In this document: positions 54,772 to 64,000 of the stretch, in pieces
Position numbering within the stretch: the first letter of the stretch is position 1
How the letters are laid out: each line of letters begins with the position of its first letter
Assembly (NCBI RefSeq): GCF_000148585.2
Contig: NZ_CP028414.1
Location: 1,293,501-1,357,500, forward strand
Length of the DNA stretch: 64,000 nt
From: Streptococcus mitis NCTC 12261
Lineage (GTDB): Bacteria; Bacillota; Bacilli; Lactobacillales; Streptococcaceae
Reading direction: 5' to 3'
Program-made: the position numbers and the translations under genes
The notes under the pieces: model-generated
Told to the model about the DNA's origin: nothing
What the model saw: the letters and a program-made list of their open reading frames with translations, nothing else
Database searches by the model: none

Positions 54772-57700
54772 TTATTCATCTCTTTTTGCTTTTCCAACTA
54801 AACTAAATCCAGCAATTAAGCCAAATACTCCCAGAACATGAGCCATACCAGAAGAGTGACCTGCAGTTTTAGGAAGTTCTTTTTCATTCTCTCTAGCAAC
54901 TGGAGTTTGGTTTGGAACTTCTGACGGCACATGTGGAGCCGGGGTTGGAGTTGGAACTGGAGTTGGATTTGGGGTTGGTGACGGCATAACCTGTGGAGTT
55001 GGAGTCGGTACCGGGGTTGGAACCGGAGTTGGAGTTGGAGTCGGTACTGGATCCGGCGTAACTTGTGGGGTTGGGGTTGGAGTCGGAATTGGAGTTGGTG
55101 TAACTTGTGGAATTGGTTGAACATTTCTATAAGTTACAGTTACAACTTGATTTTCAGTTTCTGCTGTAATTCCTTGAACCGAATCTACCTTAGCAAGATC
55201 AGGATTGTATCCTGCAATGCTTGGAGATATCACTTCGTCAAAACTTGTTACCCCATCTTCAGAAACCCAAGATGTACTTGTAGTTTTACCTGTTACATTA
55301 TCGATACTTAACATACGTGAAAAGCTTACTTGATCATGGTGATCTTCACTTGCTTTTGTACCATCTGCAAATACATAATGAATCGTTCTTTCCACAAGTT
55401 TTGGAGTATCTTTTTTAACAGTAATCTTATGTTTCAATAGAACTGTATATTCTTGAACTTTTGTTTCATCTGTATCAAAAGTTGCATCTGTAGGGAAACC
55501 ATCTTCCTTCAATAAGTACCCTTTTTCAATCAACGATTTCAAAACAGTTTCTGTCGTATAGGCAATCTTTTCTCCAGATTTACCAGTAATATTGTCTGTA
55601 TGAACGACCTCATCCTTATTATCCATATCTATATAACGAACTACTGCAACTTGATCTGTCTTGACGTAAGTTACCTTTGTATCTTCACCTGGATTTTCAG
55701 GTGTAACACTTGTACGCTCTGGTTTGTAGCCTACAATTTCAGGTACTGCTGTTTCTCCAGCTTTACGAGGATCATTTGCATCATTCAGGTATTGTGGTTG
55801 AGGAGCATTTGCAATCACATTTCCAGAAGCATCTACTGGAATGATTTTACCCAAAGCTTTATATGTAACTGTATCTGTTGCTTTTGGTGAATCTGGCGTA
55901 ACTGTCTTAGCACCAGCTTCTGCTTTATCAGCAAAATATCCTGTCACAACTGGTACTTTAACTGTTCCATAGGTATGGTTCTTGTTTTCCCAAGTTGTTT
56001 CTTTAGTTGCTTCATTATATGACCCCTTGAAGACAAAGTCATTTTGAACATTATCTTTAGGAGTTTCAGAACCTGCACCAGTAAAGCTTACCGTTTGGTT
56101 TGTTTCCTTAGACACTGGATCAATAATTGCATCATAAGAAATTAATGTATTCTTACCGATACGGTCAGGATCTGAATCATCATTTGGATCAACTGTTCTA
56201 TCCGTTATGCTATATCCCCAGACATTTGGTTGTTCTTTATGGAAAGCATAAAAATGTGGTGCATCTGGTATCTTTGTAATGCCTGCTCTAGTAGCGTCAT
56301 TAGGATCGTTATCATAATACTTATATAGTGCATCGTCAATATTTTTAACGACCTCACCTTCGGCATTTATATATTGACCTTTTTCATTAACTGCAACAAT
56401 GCGTCCCATTTCTTTCAAGTCAACATTAACTTCTGTATCTTGAGGAGAATTTGGATTAACCTCCATCGTCCCTACTTTATTCACAGTAGCATAGTATTTT
56501 GGTGTAATAGGAGTTCGTACAGCTTTGAAGACAGCATTAACAGATGAATCCGCTTCTGAATTATTTGAAGTAGTTGATTCCGCTACAGCAGCACGTTTAC
56601 CTCTTGATGAACGGCGTACAGAACGCTCACCATTTTCTGTCACAGTTAAACCTAATGGAGACACTTGAGAATTATGAACTTGTGTAGCTAAAGTATTTTC
56701 TAAAACAGGAGCTACTTCTGACAATGCTCGTCTGCTTCTAGATGATCTAGCAACTCTTGATTCACTATTGTTGACAACCGTTGGAGTTGAAACAGCTGGT
56801 TGAGATGCTACTGGAGCTACAATGTCTTGGTTCTTAATAGCCTTAATCTTCCATTGTTCATAATTAATATCACCAGAAACCAAATTCACAAGTGCATTTC
56901 GTTCATAACTGATATGTTGATCAATTGATCCATACGCAGCTTTCCCATTTGTGTAGTAACGGAAATTAATACGACGACTTATTGTTTGGGTCAATTTCTC
57001 CATTCTCTCAACAGTACCTGGCCAATTTGGTGTATTTGGTTGTCCTGGATTGACTGGTGTGTTGGGTTGTGGTTTAGGATCTTTCGGTGTTACACGTTCG
57101 ACACGTTCTGAAAGGGTTACAGTGTAGACTTGGTCACGTGCTGTATCGTAGTCATAAACCTTCGCACCACCCGCTGTGAATTCATCACTAACAAGGTTAT
57201 AGCCTTGTTTCTTGAATTCTGTGATTTGACTTGTTGTACTGTAAGCAATGGCTTCGCCTGACTTACCTGTCACTTCATCTGTTTTGAGAACATGATTGCC
57301 GTTAGTGCTTACGTAACGGATAACAGCTTTTTGGGCATCCTTACGATAAGTGACTGTTTCAACGCGGTCTTGATCTTTCGCTTGAACTCCACTTACAGCT
57401 GGGATTTCTGATTTATCTGCTGTGTAACCTGCGATAGTTGGAGAGACTACTTTATCAAACGTATCATCATTAGTGGTCCAGTCTTGGAAGAAAATTTGAC
57501 CAGTCACTAGGTTAATACGACTCCAACGTTTGAAGTTCAGTGTTTCAACCACATCATCCTTAGCCTTACTTCCATCTTCATAAACGTAATGGATGGTACG
57601 GCTAACGCTTTCTTTGTTATCCAAATCATGGACACTAGCTGGCCAACGTGGGCTATCTGGTTGTCCTGGATTAACTGGTGTATTTGGTTGTGGATTTGGG

Positions 57701-60700
57701 TTATCTGGGTTAACCGGTTCAACACGTTCTGAAAGGGTTACAGTGTAGACTTGGTCACGTGCTGTATCATAGTCATAAACCTTAGCACCACCCGCTGTGA
57801 ATTCATCGCTGACAAGCGTATAGCCTTGTTTCTTGAATTCATTGATTTGACTTGTAGTGCTGTAGGCAATGGCTTCACCTGACTTACCTGTCACTTCATC
57901 TATTTTGAGAACTTGATTACCATTAGTGCTTACATAGCGAATAACAGCTTTTTGGGCATCCTTATGATAAGTGACTGTTTCAACACGGTCTTGGTCTTTC
58001 GCTTGAACTCCACTTACAGCTGGGATTTCTGATTTATCTGCTGTGTAACCTGCGATAGTTGGAGAGACTACTTTATCAAACGTATCATCATTAGTTGTCC
58101 AGTCTTGGAAGAAAATTTGACCAGTCACTAGGTTAATACGACTCCAACGTTTGAAGTTCAGTGTTTCAACCACATCATCCTTAGCCTTACTTCCATCTTC
58201 ATAAACGTAATGGATAGTACGGCTAACGCTTTCTTTGTTATCTAAATCATGGACACTAGCTGGCCAACGTGGACTATCTGGTTGTCCTGGATTGACTGGT
58301 GTATTTGGTTGTGGGCTTGGGTTATCTGGGTTAACCGGTTCAACACGTTCTGAAAGGGTTACAGTGTAGACTTGGTCACGTGCTGTATCATAGTCATAAA
58401 CCTTAGCACCACCCGCTGTGAATTCATCGCTGACAAGGTTATATCCTTGTTTCTTGAATTCTGTGATTTGACTTGTAGTGCTGTAGGCAATGGCTTCACC
58501 TGACTTACCTGTTACTTCATCTGTTTTGAGAACTTGATTACCATTAGTGCTTACATAACGGATAACAGCTTTTTGGGCATCCTTATGATAAGTGACTGTT
58601 TCAACACGGTCTTGGTCTTTCGCTTGAACTCCACTTACAGCTGGGATTTCTGATTTATCCGCTGTGTAACCTGCGATAGTTGGAGAGACTACTTTATCAA
58701 ACGTATCATCATTAGTTGTCCAGTCTTGGAAGTCGATATGACCTGTTACCAAGTTGACATTACTCCAACGTTTGAAGTTCAGTGTTTCAACCACATCATC
58801 CTTAGCCTTACTTCCATCTTCATAAACATAATGGATAGTACGGCTAACACTTTCCTTGTTATCCAAGTTTTCAACGGTTCCTGGCCAACGTGGGCTATCT
58901 GGTTGTCCTGGATTAACTGGTGTATTTGGTTGTGGGCTTGGGTTATCTGGGTTAACCGGTTCAACACGTTCTGAAAGGGTTACAGTGTAGACTTGGTCAC
59001 GTGCTGTATCGTAGTCATAAACCTTAGCACCACCTGCTGTGAATTCATCGCTAACAAGCTTGTAGCCTTGTTTCTTGAACTCTGTGATTTGACTTGTTGT
59101 GCTGTAGGCAATGGCTTCTCCTGACTTACCTGTTACTTCATCTGTTTTGAGAACTTGATTACCATTAGTGCTTACATAACGGATAACAGCTTTTTGGGCA
59201 TCCTTATGATAAGTGACTGTTTCAACACGGTCTTGGTCTTTCGCTTGAACTCCACTTACAGCTGGGATTTCTGATTTATCCGCTGTGTAACCTGCGATAG
59301 TTGGAGAGACTACTTTATCAAACGTATCATCATTAGTTGTCCAGTCTTGGAAGTCAATATGACCTGTTACCAAGTTGACATTGCTCCAACGTTTGAAGTT
59401 CAGTGTTTCAACCACATCATCCTTAGCCTGACTTCCGTCTTCATAAACGTAATGGATAGTACGGCTAACACTTTCCTTGTTATCCAAGTTTTCAACGGTT
59501 CCTGGCCAACGTGGGCTATCTGGTTGTCCTGGATTAACTGGTGTATTTGGTTGTGGATTTGGGTTATCTGGGTTAACCGGTTCAACACGTTCTGAAAGGG
59601 TTACAGTGTAGACTTGGTCACGTGCTGTATCATAGTCATAAACCTTAGCACCACCCGCTGTGAATTCATCGCTAACAAGGTTATATCCTTGTTTCTTGAA
59701 TTCTGTGATTTGACTTGTAGTGCTGTAGGCAATGGCTTCACCTGACTTACCTGTCACTTCATCTGTTTTGAGAACTTGATTACCATTAGTGCTTACATAA
59801 CGGATAACAGCTTTTTGGGCATCCTTATGATAAGTGACTGTTTCAACACGGTCTTGGTCTTTCGCTTGAACTCCACTTACAGCTGGGATTTCTGATTTAT
59901 CCGCTGTGTAACCTGCGATAGTTGGAGAGACTACTTTATCAAACGTATCATCATTAGTTGTCCAGTCTTGGAAGTCAATATGACCTGTTACCAAGTTGAC
60001 ATTACTCCAACGTTTGAAGTTCAGTGTTTCAACCACATCATCCTTAGCCTGACTTCCGTCTTCATAAACGTAATGGATAGTACGGCTAACACTTTCCTTG
60101 TTATCCAAGTTTTCAACGGTTCCTGGCCAACGTGGGCTATCTGGTTGTCCTGGATTGACTGGTGTATTTGGTTGTGGGCTTGGGTTATCTGGGTTAACCG
60201 GTTCAACACGTTCTGAAAGGGTTACAGTGTAGACTTGGTCACGTGCTGTATCGTAGTCATAAACCTTAGCACCACCTGCTGTGAATTCATCGCTAACAAG
60301 CTTGTAGCCTTGTTTCTTGAACTCTGTGATTTGACTTGTAGTGCTGTAGGCAATGGCTTCTCCTGACTTACCTGTTACTTCATCTGTTTTGAGAACTTGA
60401 TTACCATTAGTGCTTACATAACGGATAACAGCTTTTTGGGCATCCTTATGATAAGTGACTGTTTCAACACGGTCTTGGTCTTTCGCTTGAACTCCACTTA
60501 CAGCTGGGATTTCTGATTTATCCGCTGTGTAACCTGCGATAGTTGGAGAGACTACTTTATCAAACGTATCATCATTAGTTGTCCAGTCTTGGAAGTCGAT
60601 ATGACCTGTTACCAAGTTGACATTACTCCAACGTTTGAAGTTCAGTGTTTCAACCACATCATCCTTAGCCTTACTTCCATCTTCATAAACATAATGGATA

Positions 60701-62331
60701 GTACGGCTAACACTTTCCTTGTTATCCAAGTTTTCAACGGTTCCTGGCCAACGTGGGCTATCTGGTTGTCCTGGATTAACTGGTGTATTTGGTTGTGGAT
60801 TTGGGTTATCTGGGTTAACCGGTTCAACACGTTCTGAAAGGGTTACAGTGTAGACTTGGTCACGTGCTGTATCATAGTCATAAACCTTAGCACCACCTGC
60901 TGTGAATTCATCGCTAACAAGCTTGTAGCCTTGTTTCTTGAATTCATTGATTTGACTTGTTGTGCTGTAGGCAATGGCTTCACCTGACTTACCTGTCACT
61001 TCATCTGTTTTGAGAACTTGATTACCATTAGTGCTTACATAACGGATAACAGCTTTTTGATTTTCTTTTTCAATGACTACATTAGAATCTTTACCAACAG
61101 CATCTAAATCATTATCGTCGTTTGGATCAATAGTTTTTGTTTCTGCATCATATCCACGAATAGATTGGTTGTCACTAATTTTCCAACCAACTGGTGCATT
61201 AGGAATTTCAGTTACATCTGCTCTTGTTGTATCATTAAAGTCGTTTTTATATTGTCGACGAATAGCTGCTTCTTTATTTTCTACTACTTCACCATTTGAA
61301 TTGATGTAATGTCCATTTTTATCGACTAGATTGATATAACCTAAATCCTTATACCAAACGTTGATTTCTGTCTCAGGGGTAAAATCTGGATTAACTGTTA
61401 ACTCATCCACACTCTTAGCATCTGCATAATGACCTGGATTGACTGGAGTCATAACTTTCTTGAAAGTATAGTCCAAATCTCCAATATCACGTTTCCGGCG
61501 ACGTGAACGTGATTGTGCTGCATGGGCTTCAATAGCACTCTTTAATTGCAAGCGGGCTTCTTGGTCTAAGGGAATATTCCATCCGCCTTCTTTATTGGCC
61601 TTTGCATCTTCTACTCGGAGTCCTTTAACAGGTTTTAAGGCGCTTTTATCTTTTTCTACCTTAGAAGTTTGTTCAGTTACTTTTGATTCAGCATTTTTCG
61701 TTTCAACTGATTCAATTTTACTCACTACTTCAGCTTTATCAGCAACTTTAGTTGTCCCTCTAAGTTCCAAAGCGATAACTGCTGCTTGAAGATCAGACTC
61801 TGCTTGAGATAATTCTGACTCTGTCACATCTGCTTTATTTAATAATCCTTTAGCAGATTGGATACTATTTTGAAGGCGTTTTACACTATCTTCAGTATAT
61901 AACTTAAGCTCCAATTTTTCTGCACGCGAAAGAGCCGTTAACAATTTTGACTTGTCAACAGCATCTTGATGACTTACTTCTTCTTTTTTATCTTTTGCTT
62001 CTTCAACTTTTTCTGCTGGTGCTTTAGCATCTTCAGATTTAGCTGGAGTTACTTCTACTGGATTAGCAACCGTTGGAGCTGCATAGGTTGTTTCTTTCTT
62101 AGCTGTAGAAACTTCTGCTGGTTTGGTAGCTTCTTCTACCTTATCAACAGAAACACTGTTAGTAGCTTCTGGATTTTTTTCCTCTGCTTGTACTGCTTGG
62201 GCATTGGCAGCAGTTCCCAAGACTAAGGCCGTCCCGAGCAAGACACTCGCTGCACCAAAGTGATACTTACGAATAGAGTATCTTTGTTGCAAGCTATACC
62301 AGTCAAATGATTTTTTATGTGAATGTTTCAT
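54772..62331 (-). CDS. Adhesin E: giant YSIRK surface protein with 207-residue repeats and LPKTA motif
   Basis: A 2519-residue predicted surface protein. YSIRK signal ([17 protein letters not shown]), cleaved near VQAEE; charged stretch; FIVAR-like helical segment (about residues 125-195); Arg-rich patch SRSRRRKRD near residue 278; a globular domain ([15 protein letters not shown] to VIEKE); six near-identical 207-residue MucBP/Muc_B2 units plus a diverged seventh; two more Arg-rich patches; a second copy of the globular domain ([15 protein letters not shown]); further MucBP-like units; Pro/Thr-rich wall segment; LPKTA (54862-54876), hydrophobic stretch and KAKRDE. Sortase would have to accept LPXTA. 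The ATG has GGAG upstream. Divergent from an Mga-type regulator that may control it. Confidence 0.92.
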   Translation of the reverse strand: MKHSHKKSFDWYSLQQRYSIRKYHFGAASVLLGTALVLGTAANAQAVQAEEKNPEATNSVSVDKVEEATKPAEVSTAKKETTYAAPTVANPVEVTPAKSEDAKAPAEKVEEAKDKKEEVSHQDAVDKSKLLTALSRAEKLELKLYTEDSVKRLQNSIQSAKGLLNKADVTESELSQAESDLQAAVIALELRGTTKVADKAEVVSKIESVETKNAESKVTEQTSKVEKDKSALKPVKGLRVEDAKANKEGGWNIPLDQEARLQLKSAIEAHAAQSRSRRRKRDIGDLDYTFKKVMTPVNPGHYADAKSVDELTVNPDFTPETEINVWYKDLGYINLVDKNGHYINSNGEVVENKEAAIRRQYKNDFNDTTRADVTEIPNAPVGWKISDNQSIRGYDAETKTIDPNDDNDLDAVGKDSNVVIEKENQKAVIRYVSTNGNQVLKTDEVTGKSGEAIAYSTTSQINEFKKQGYKLVSDEFTAGGAKVYDYDTARDQVYTVTLSERVEPVNPDNPNPQPNTPVNPGQPDSPRWPGTVENLDNKESVSRTIHYVYEDGSKAKDDVVETLNFKRWSNVNLVTGHIDFQDWTTNDDTFDKVVSPTIAGYTADKSEIPAVSGVQAKDQDRVETVTYHKDAQKAVIRYVSTNGNQVLKTDEVTGKSGEAIAYSTTSQITEFKKQGYKLVSDEFTAGGAKVYDYDTARDQVYTVTLSERVEPVNPDNPSPQPNTPVNPGQPDSPRWPGTVENLDNKESVSRTIHYVYEDGSQAKDDVVETLNFKRWSNVNLVTGHIDFQDWTTNDDTFDKVVSPTIAGYTADKSEIPAVSGVQAKDQDRVETVTYHKDAQKAVIRYVSTNGNQVLKTDEVTGKSGEAIAYSTTSQITEFKKQGYNLVSDEFTAGGAKVYDYDTARDQVYTVTLSERVEPVNPDNPNPQPNTPVNPGQPDSPRWPGTVENLDNKESVSRTIHYVYEDGSQAKDDVVETLNFKRWSNVNLVTGHIDFQDWTTNDDTFDKVVSPTIAGYTADKSEIPAVSGVQAKDQDRVETVTYHKDAQKAVIRYVSTNGNQVLKTDEVTGKSGEAIAYSTTSQITEFKKQGYKLVSDEFTAGGAKVYDYDTARDQVYTVTLSERVEPVNPDNPSPQPNTPVNPGQPDSPRWPGTVENLDNKESVSRTIHYVYEDGSKAKDDVVETLNFKRWSNVNLVTGHIDFQDWTTNDDTFDKVVSPTIAGYTADKSEIPAVSGVQAKDQDRVETVTYHKDAQKAVIRYVSTNGNQVLKTDEVTGKSGEAIAYSTTSQITEFKKQGYNLVSDEFTAGGAKVYDYDTARDQVYTVTLSERVEPVNPDNPSPQPNTPVNPGQPDSPRWPASVHDLDNKESVSRTIHYVYEDGSKAKDDVVETLNFKRWSRINLVTGQIFFQDWTTNDDTFDKVVSPTIAGYTADKSEIPAVSGVQAKDQDRVETVTYHKDAQKAVIRYVSTNGNQVLKIDEVTGKSGEAIAYSTTSQINEFKKQGYTLVSDEFTAGGAKVYDYDTARDQVYTVTLSERVEPVNPDNPNPQPNTPVNPGQPDSPRWPASVHDLDNKESVSRTIHYVYEDGSKAKDDVVETLNFKRWSRINLVTGQIFFQDWTTNDDTFDKVVSPTIAGYTADKSEIPAVSGVQAKDQDRVETVTYRKDAQKAVIRYVSTNGNHVLKTDEVTGKSGEAIAYSTTSQITEFKKQGYNLVSDEFTAGGAKVYDYDTARDQVYTVTLSERVERVTPKDPKPQPNTPVNPGQPNTPNWPGTVERMEKLTQTISRRINFRYYTNGKAAYGSIDQHISYERNALVNLVSGDINYEQWKIKAIKNQDIVAPVASQPAVSTPTVVNNSESRVARSSRSRRALSEVAPVLENTLATQVHNSQVSPLGLTVTENGERSVRRSSRGKRAAVAESTTSNNSEADSSVNAVFKAVRTPITPKYYATVNKVGTMEVNPNSPQDTEVNVDLKEMGRIVAVNEKGQYINAEGEVVKNIDDALYKYYDNDPNDATRAGITKIPDAPHFYAFHKEQPNVWGYSITDRTVDPNDDSDPDRIGKNTLISYDAIIDPVSKETNQTVSFTGAGSETPKDNVQNDFVFKGSYNEATKETTWENKNHTYGTVKVPVVTGYFADKAEAGAKTVTPDSPKATDTVTYKALGKIIPVDASGNVIANAPQPQYLNDANDPRKAGETAVPEIVGYKPERTSVTPENPGEDTKVTYVKTDQVAVVRYIDMDNKDEVVHTDNITGKSGEKIAYTTETVLKSLIEKGYLLKEDGFPTDATFDTDETKVQEYTVLLKHKITVKKDTPKLVERTIHYVFADGTKASEDHHDQVSFSRMLSIDNVTGKTTSTSWVSEDGVTSFDEVISPSIAGYNPDLAKVDSVQGITAETENQVVTVTYRNVQPIPQVTPTPIPTPTPTPQVTPDPVPTPTPTPVPTPVPTPTPQVMPSPTPNPTPVPTPTPAPHVPSEVPNQTPVARENEKELPKTAGHSSGMAHVLGVFGLIAGFSLVGKAKRDE
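57331..61056 (-). repeat. Six tandem 621-bp coding repeats in adhesin E
   Basis: Units 57331-57951, 57952-58572, 58573-59193, 59194-59814, 59815-60435 and 60436-61056, each 207 codons starting [11 protein letters not shown]. They are almost identical in DNA. Two (57331-58572) carry a shared variant block ([22 protein letters not shown]). A diverged seventh unit continues to about 56830. Confidence 0.95.
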
Positions 62332-62363
62332 TGTGAACTCCTAGATAGTATTTTATAGTTCTC

Positions 62364-62392
62364 ACTCTACAACTATTTGATATATAAATCAA
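62364..62392 (-). promoter_or_regulatory. Probable promoter of adhesin E
   Basis: Minus strand: -35 TTGATT (62387-62392), 17-base spacer, -10 TAGAGT (62364-62369). A short dyad TTGAT-N6-ATCAA (62377-62392) covers the -35. A TATAAAAT at 62350-62357 is an alternative -10. Confidence 0.5.
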
Positions 62393-62410
62393 TATTTTCT
62401 ATGTAATTAA

Positions 62411-62429
62411 TATATTCTCTTTTTGTACC
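62411..62429. promoter_or_regulatory. Upstream element of adhesin E
   Basis: TATATTCTCTTTTTGTACC on the plus strand, closely matching TATATTCTCGTTTTTTGTAC upstream of adhesin B. A related TTTTTGTACA occurs at 62492-62501 in front of the regulator gene. Confidence 0.55.
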
Positions 62430-62516
62430 TAAAAGCCACTTATATTATTCTAATTTTTCTGACTAATTCAGACACTTTTTCTACTCCAACATTTTTGTAC
62501 ACTTTAGACAATAATA

Positions 62517-62525
62517 TGATATAAT
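62517..62525 (+). promoter_or_regulatory. Extended -10 promoter of the Mga-like gene
   Basis: TGATATAAT (TG-n-TATAAT). The -35 is poor; a TTTTTGTACA motif overlaps the -35 region. GGAGGA follows at 62532-62537. Confidence 0.65.
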
Positions 62526-62548
62526 GAAATTTGGAGGAAATTACCTAC

Positions 62549-64000
62549 ATGCGCAACCTTTTATCCACAAAAGCTCAAAGACAACTACGCTTAATGGAGA
62601 TCTTAATCCAGAATCGTAATTGGATGAGATTACATGAACTCGCTGACAATTTAGGATGTACAGAACGAATTCTAAAAAGTGATTTAAATGAATTACGTAC
62701 CGCCTTTCCAACTATCGATATCCAATCTTCTATTAACGGAATTATGATAGATTTAGATATGCAGACTAGCGTGGAAGATGTATATCAACATTTTCTTGCC
62801 CATTCTCAATCTTTTCAATTACTAGAGTATATGTTCTTCAATGAGGGGTTACCTATTTATCGAACGATAGAAAATCTTCACTCTAGTAATGCCAACCTCT
62901 ATCGATTGGGCAGAAATATTACAAAAACTCTGTCAACTCAATTCCAAATTGAACTATCATTTACTCCATCCGAAATACGTGGCAATGAAATCGATATTCG
63001 CTATTTTTTTGCCCAATATTTTTCTGAGCGCTATTATTTCCTAGACTGGCCTTTTCCTGACCTTCCTGAAGAGGATTTAACAGAGTTCACTGACTTCTTC
63101 TATAAGATCACGAATTATCCAATGCGATTTTCAATCTATAGAATGTACAAATTGATGATAGCCATCAGTATTTACCGCATTAAAAACGGTCATTTCATCG
63201 ACTTACCAAATCATTTCTACGATGAATACTACCCTCTTTTGATGAGTATTCCAAACTTTGAGGAGATACTTGTCCATTTTTCTGAAAAACTGGGACTGGA
63301 AATCACCCCAGATATCATTGCCCAAATTTTTATATCCTTTATTCAAAACAATCTTTTCTTAGATCCTCAAGAATTCTTCAACTCTTTAGAAGATAACAGT
63401 GAAGCAAGATACTCTTACCAATTACTTAGTCAAATATTAGAACGCCTAGCAAAACAATATAAGATTACTTTTACTAACCACGATGAGCTGATTTGGCATT
63501 TACACAACACTGCTTTCTTTGAAAGACAGGAAATCTTTTCTACCCCAATCTTATTTGAACAAAAAGCATTGACGATTAAAAAATTTGAAGTTTACTTCCC
63601 AGACTTTATGGGAAGTGCACGTCAAGAACTGGCCCAATATCGTCAGGCAATTGGACAGCATGACCATCCTGAACAGTTGGAACACTTGATGTACACCATC
63701 TTAACCCATGCTGAAAACCTCTCTACTCAGTTGTTAGAAAATCGACCACCTATCAAGGTTTTGATTATCAGTAATTTTGACCATGCTATATCCCTTACCT
63801 TTGTTGATATGCTTTCCTACTACTGTAATAACCGCTTTACCTTCGATACTTGGGATGAATTGGAAACGAGTCCTGAGATTTTAAATCAGACAGGTTATGA
63901 TATCATCGTGTCTAATTTCTATATTCCAGGAATTACCAAGAAGTTTATTTGTCAAAATCATCTGTCAATCATGGATTTGGTTAATCATCTTAATACTTTA
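62549..64000 (+). CDS. Mga/RofA-type transcriptional regulator (5' part)
   Basis: 484 codons are present and open; the stop lies beyond the right edge. Start MRNLLSTKAQRQLRLMEILIQ behind GGAGGA. An N-terminal winged helix (LHELADNLGCTERILKSDLNELRTAFP) is followed by Mga/PRD-like helices (RGNEIDIRYFFAQYFSERYYFLDWPFPD, LIWHLHNTAFFERQEIF) and a C-terminal EIIB-like fold (IKVLIISNFDHAISLTFVDMLSYYC, DIIVSNFYIPG). From memory it resembles pneumococcal MgrA and RlrA and the streptococcal RofA-like proteins, which control surface-protein genes in response to growth state or sugar. Divergent from adhesin E, whose control is the likeliest role. Confidence 0.9.
   Translation, partial: MRNLLSTKAQRQLRLMEILIQNRNWMRLHELADNLGCTERILKSDLNELRTAFPTIDIQSSINGIMIDLDMQTSVEDVYQHFLAHSQSFQLLEYMFFNEGLPIYRTIENLHSSNANLYRLGRNITKTLSTQFQIELSFTPSEIRGNEIDIRYFFAQYFSERYYFLDWPFPDLPEEDLTEFTDFFYKITNYPMRFSIYRMYKLMIAISIYRIKNGHFIDLPNHFYDEYYPLLMSIPNFEEILVHFSEKLGLEITPDIIAQIFISFIQNNLFLDPQEFFNSLEDNSEARYSYQLLSQILERLAKQYKITFTNHDELIWHLHNTAFFERQEIFSTPILFEQKALTIKKFEVYFPDFMGSARQELAQYRQAIGQHDHPEQLEHLMYTILTHAENLSTQLLENRPPIKVLIISNFDHAISLTFVDMLSYYCNNRFTFDTWDELETSPEILNQTGYDIIVSNFYIPGITKKFICQNHLSIMDLVNHLNTL

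Noticed and set aside
57331-61056. Regular repeats suggesting a CRISPR or satellite array
   Set aside because: Units are 621 bp, in frame and code for recognisable MucBP/Muc_B2 domains; there are no spacers.
54772-64000. Pilus islet like the pneumococcal rlrA-rrg-srt locus, suggested by the Mga/RlrA-type regulator beside a surface protein
   Set aside because: No sortase C genes and no pilin motifs are present in the window; the adhesins are stalk-type proteins.

Overview
The window looks like the chromosome of a Streptococcus of the mitis group (S. mitis, S. oralis or a close relative of S. pneumoniae). This rests on recognisable protein sequences and a gene order that I recall as pneumococcal: greA-mltG-murC-snf2, patB/cgs, aliB, a MurJ-like flippase divergent from murE, ppaC, HAD-cyclophilin, rpsR-ssb-rpsF, asnS-aspC. 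Two BOX repeats, typical of pneumococcus and its neighbours, agree with it. Codon use and promoters are those of a low-GC Firmicute. Species cannot be fixed from the window alone.

Layout. 1-25 kb is ordinary core genome, mostly on the minus strand. It holds the 5' part of an amino-acid permease, greA, mltG, two GNAT genes, murC, a hypothetical gene, a Snf2 helicase, a transsulfuration pair (cgs-patB) behind a palindromic MET box, an AliB-type peptide-binding lipoprotein, a MurJ-like flippase with an apparent frameshift, murE (the one large plus-strand core gene), csbD, DUF1803 and YiiX-like genes, ppaC, a GIY-YIG protein, a tRNA methyltransferase, cvfD, a HAD-cyclophilin fusion, a GNAT gene and the rpsF-ssb-rpsR operon. 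38-42 kb is core again (asnS, aspC, a DUF5590 gene, an FMN reductase).

The remarkable part is about 33 kb of giant surface-protein genes in two blocks. Block 1 (25.1-37.9 kb) lies between rpsF and asnS, which I recall as adjacent in pneumococcus. It holds two paralogous YSIRK/LPNTG adhesins, here called A (2175 aa) and B (1931 aa), with matching promoters, 5' ends, 3' ends and terminators. Block 2 (42.3-62.3 kb) holds C (2737 aa, Rib-type repeats, LPNTG), D (1300 aa, YSIRK signal but no sortase motif) and E (2519 aa, six near-identical 621-bp MucBP/Muc_B2 units, LPKTA in place of LPXTG). An Mga/RofA-type regulator gene, cut by the window end, is divergent from E.

A DNA element built around TTTTTGTAC lies upstream of A, B and E and in front of the regulator gene. 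In A and B it is 14/15 identical and exactly 33 bp from the -35 box. I infer a small adhesin regulon controlled by the linked Mga-like protein. This network, with D lacking an anchor and E carrying arginine-rich possible cleavage sites, is the best candidate for something undescribed. No sortase gene, tRNA, rRNA, CRISPR array or insertion-sequence transposase was found.
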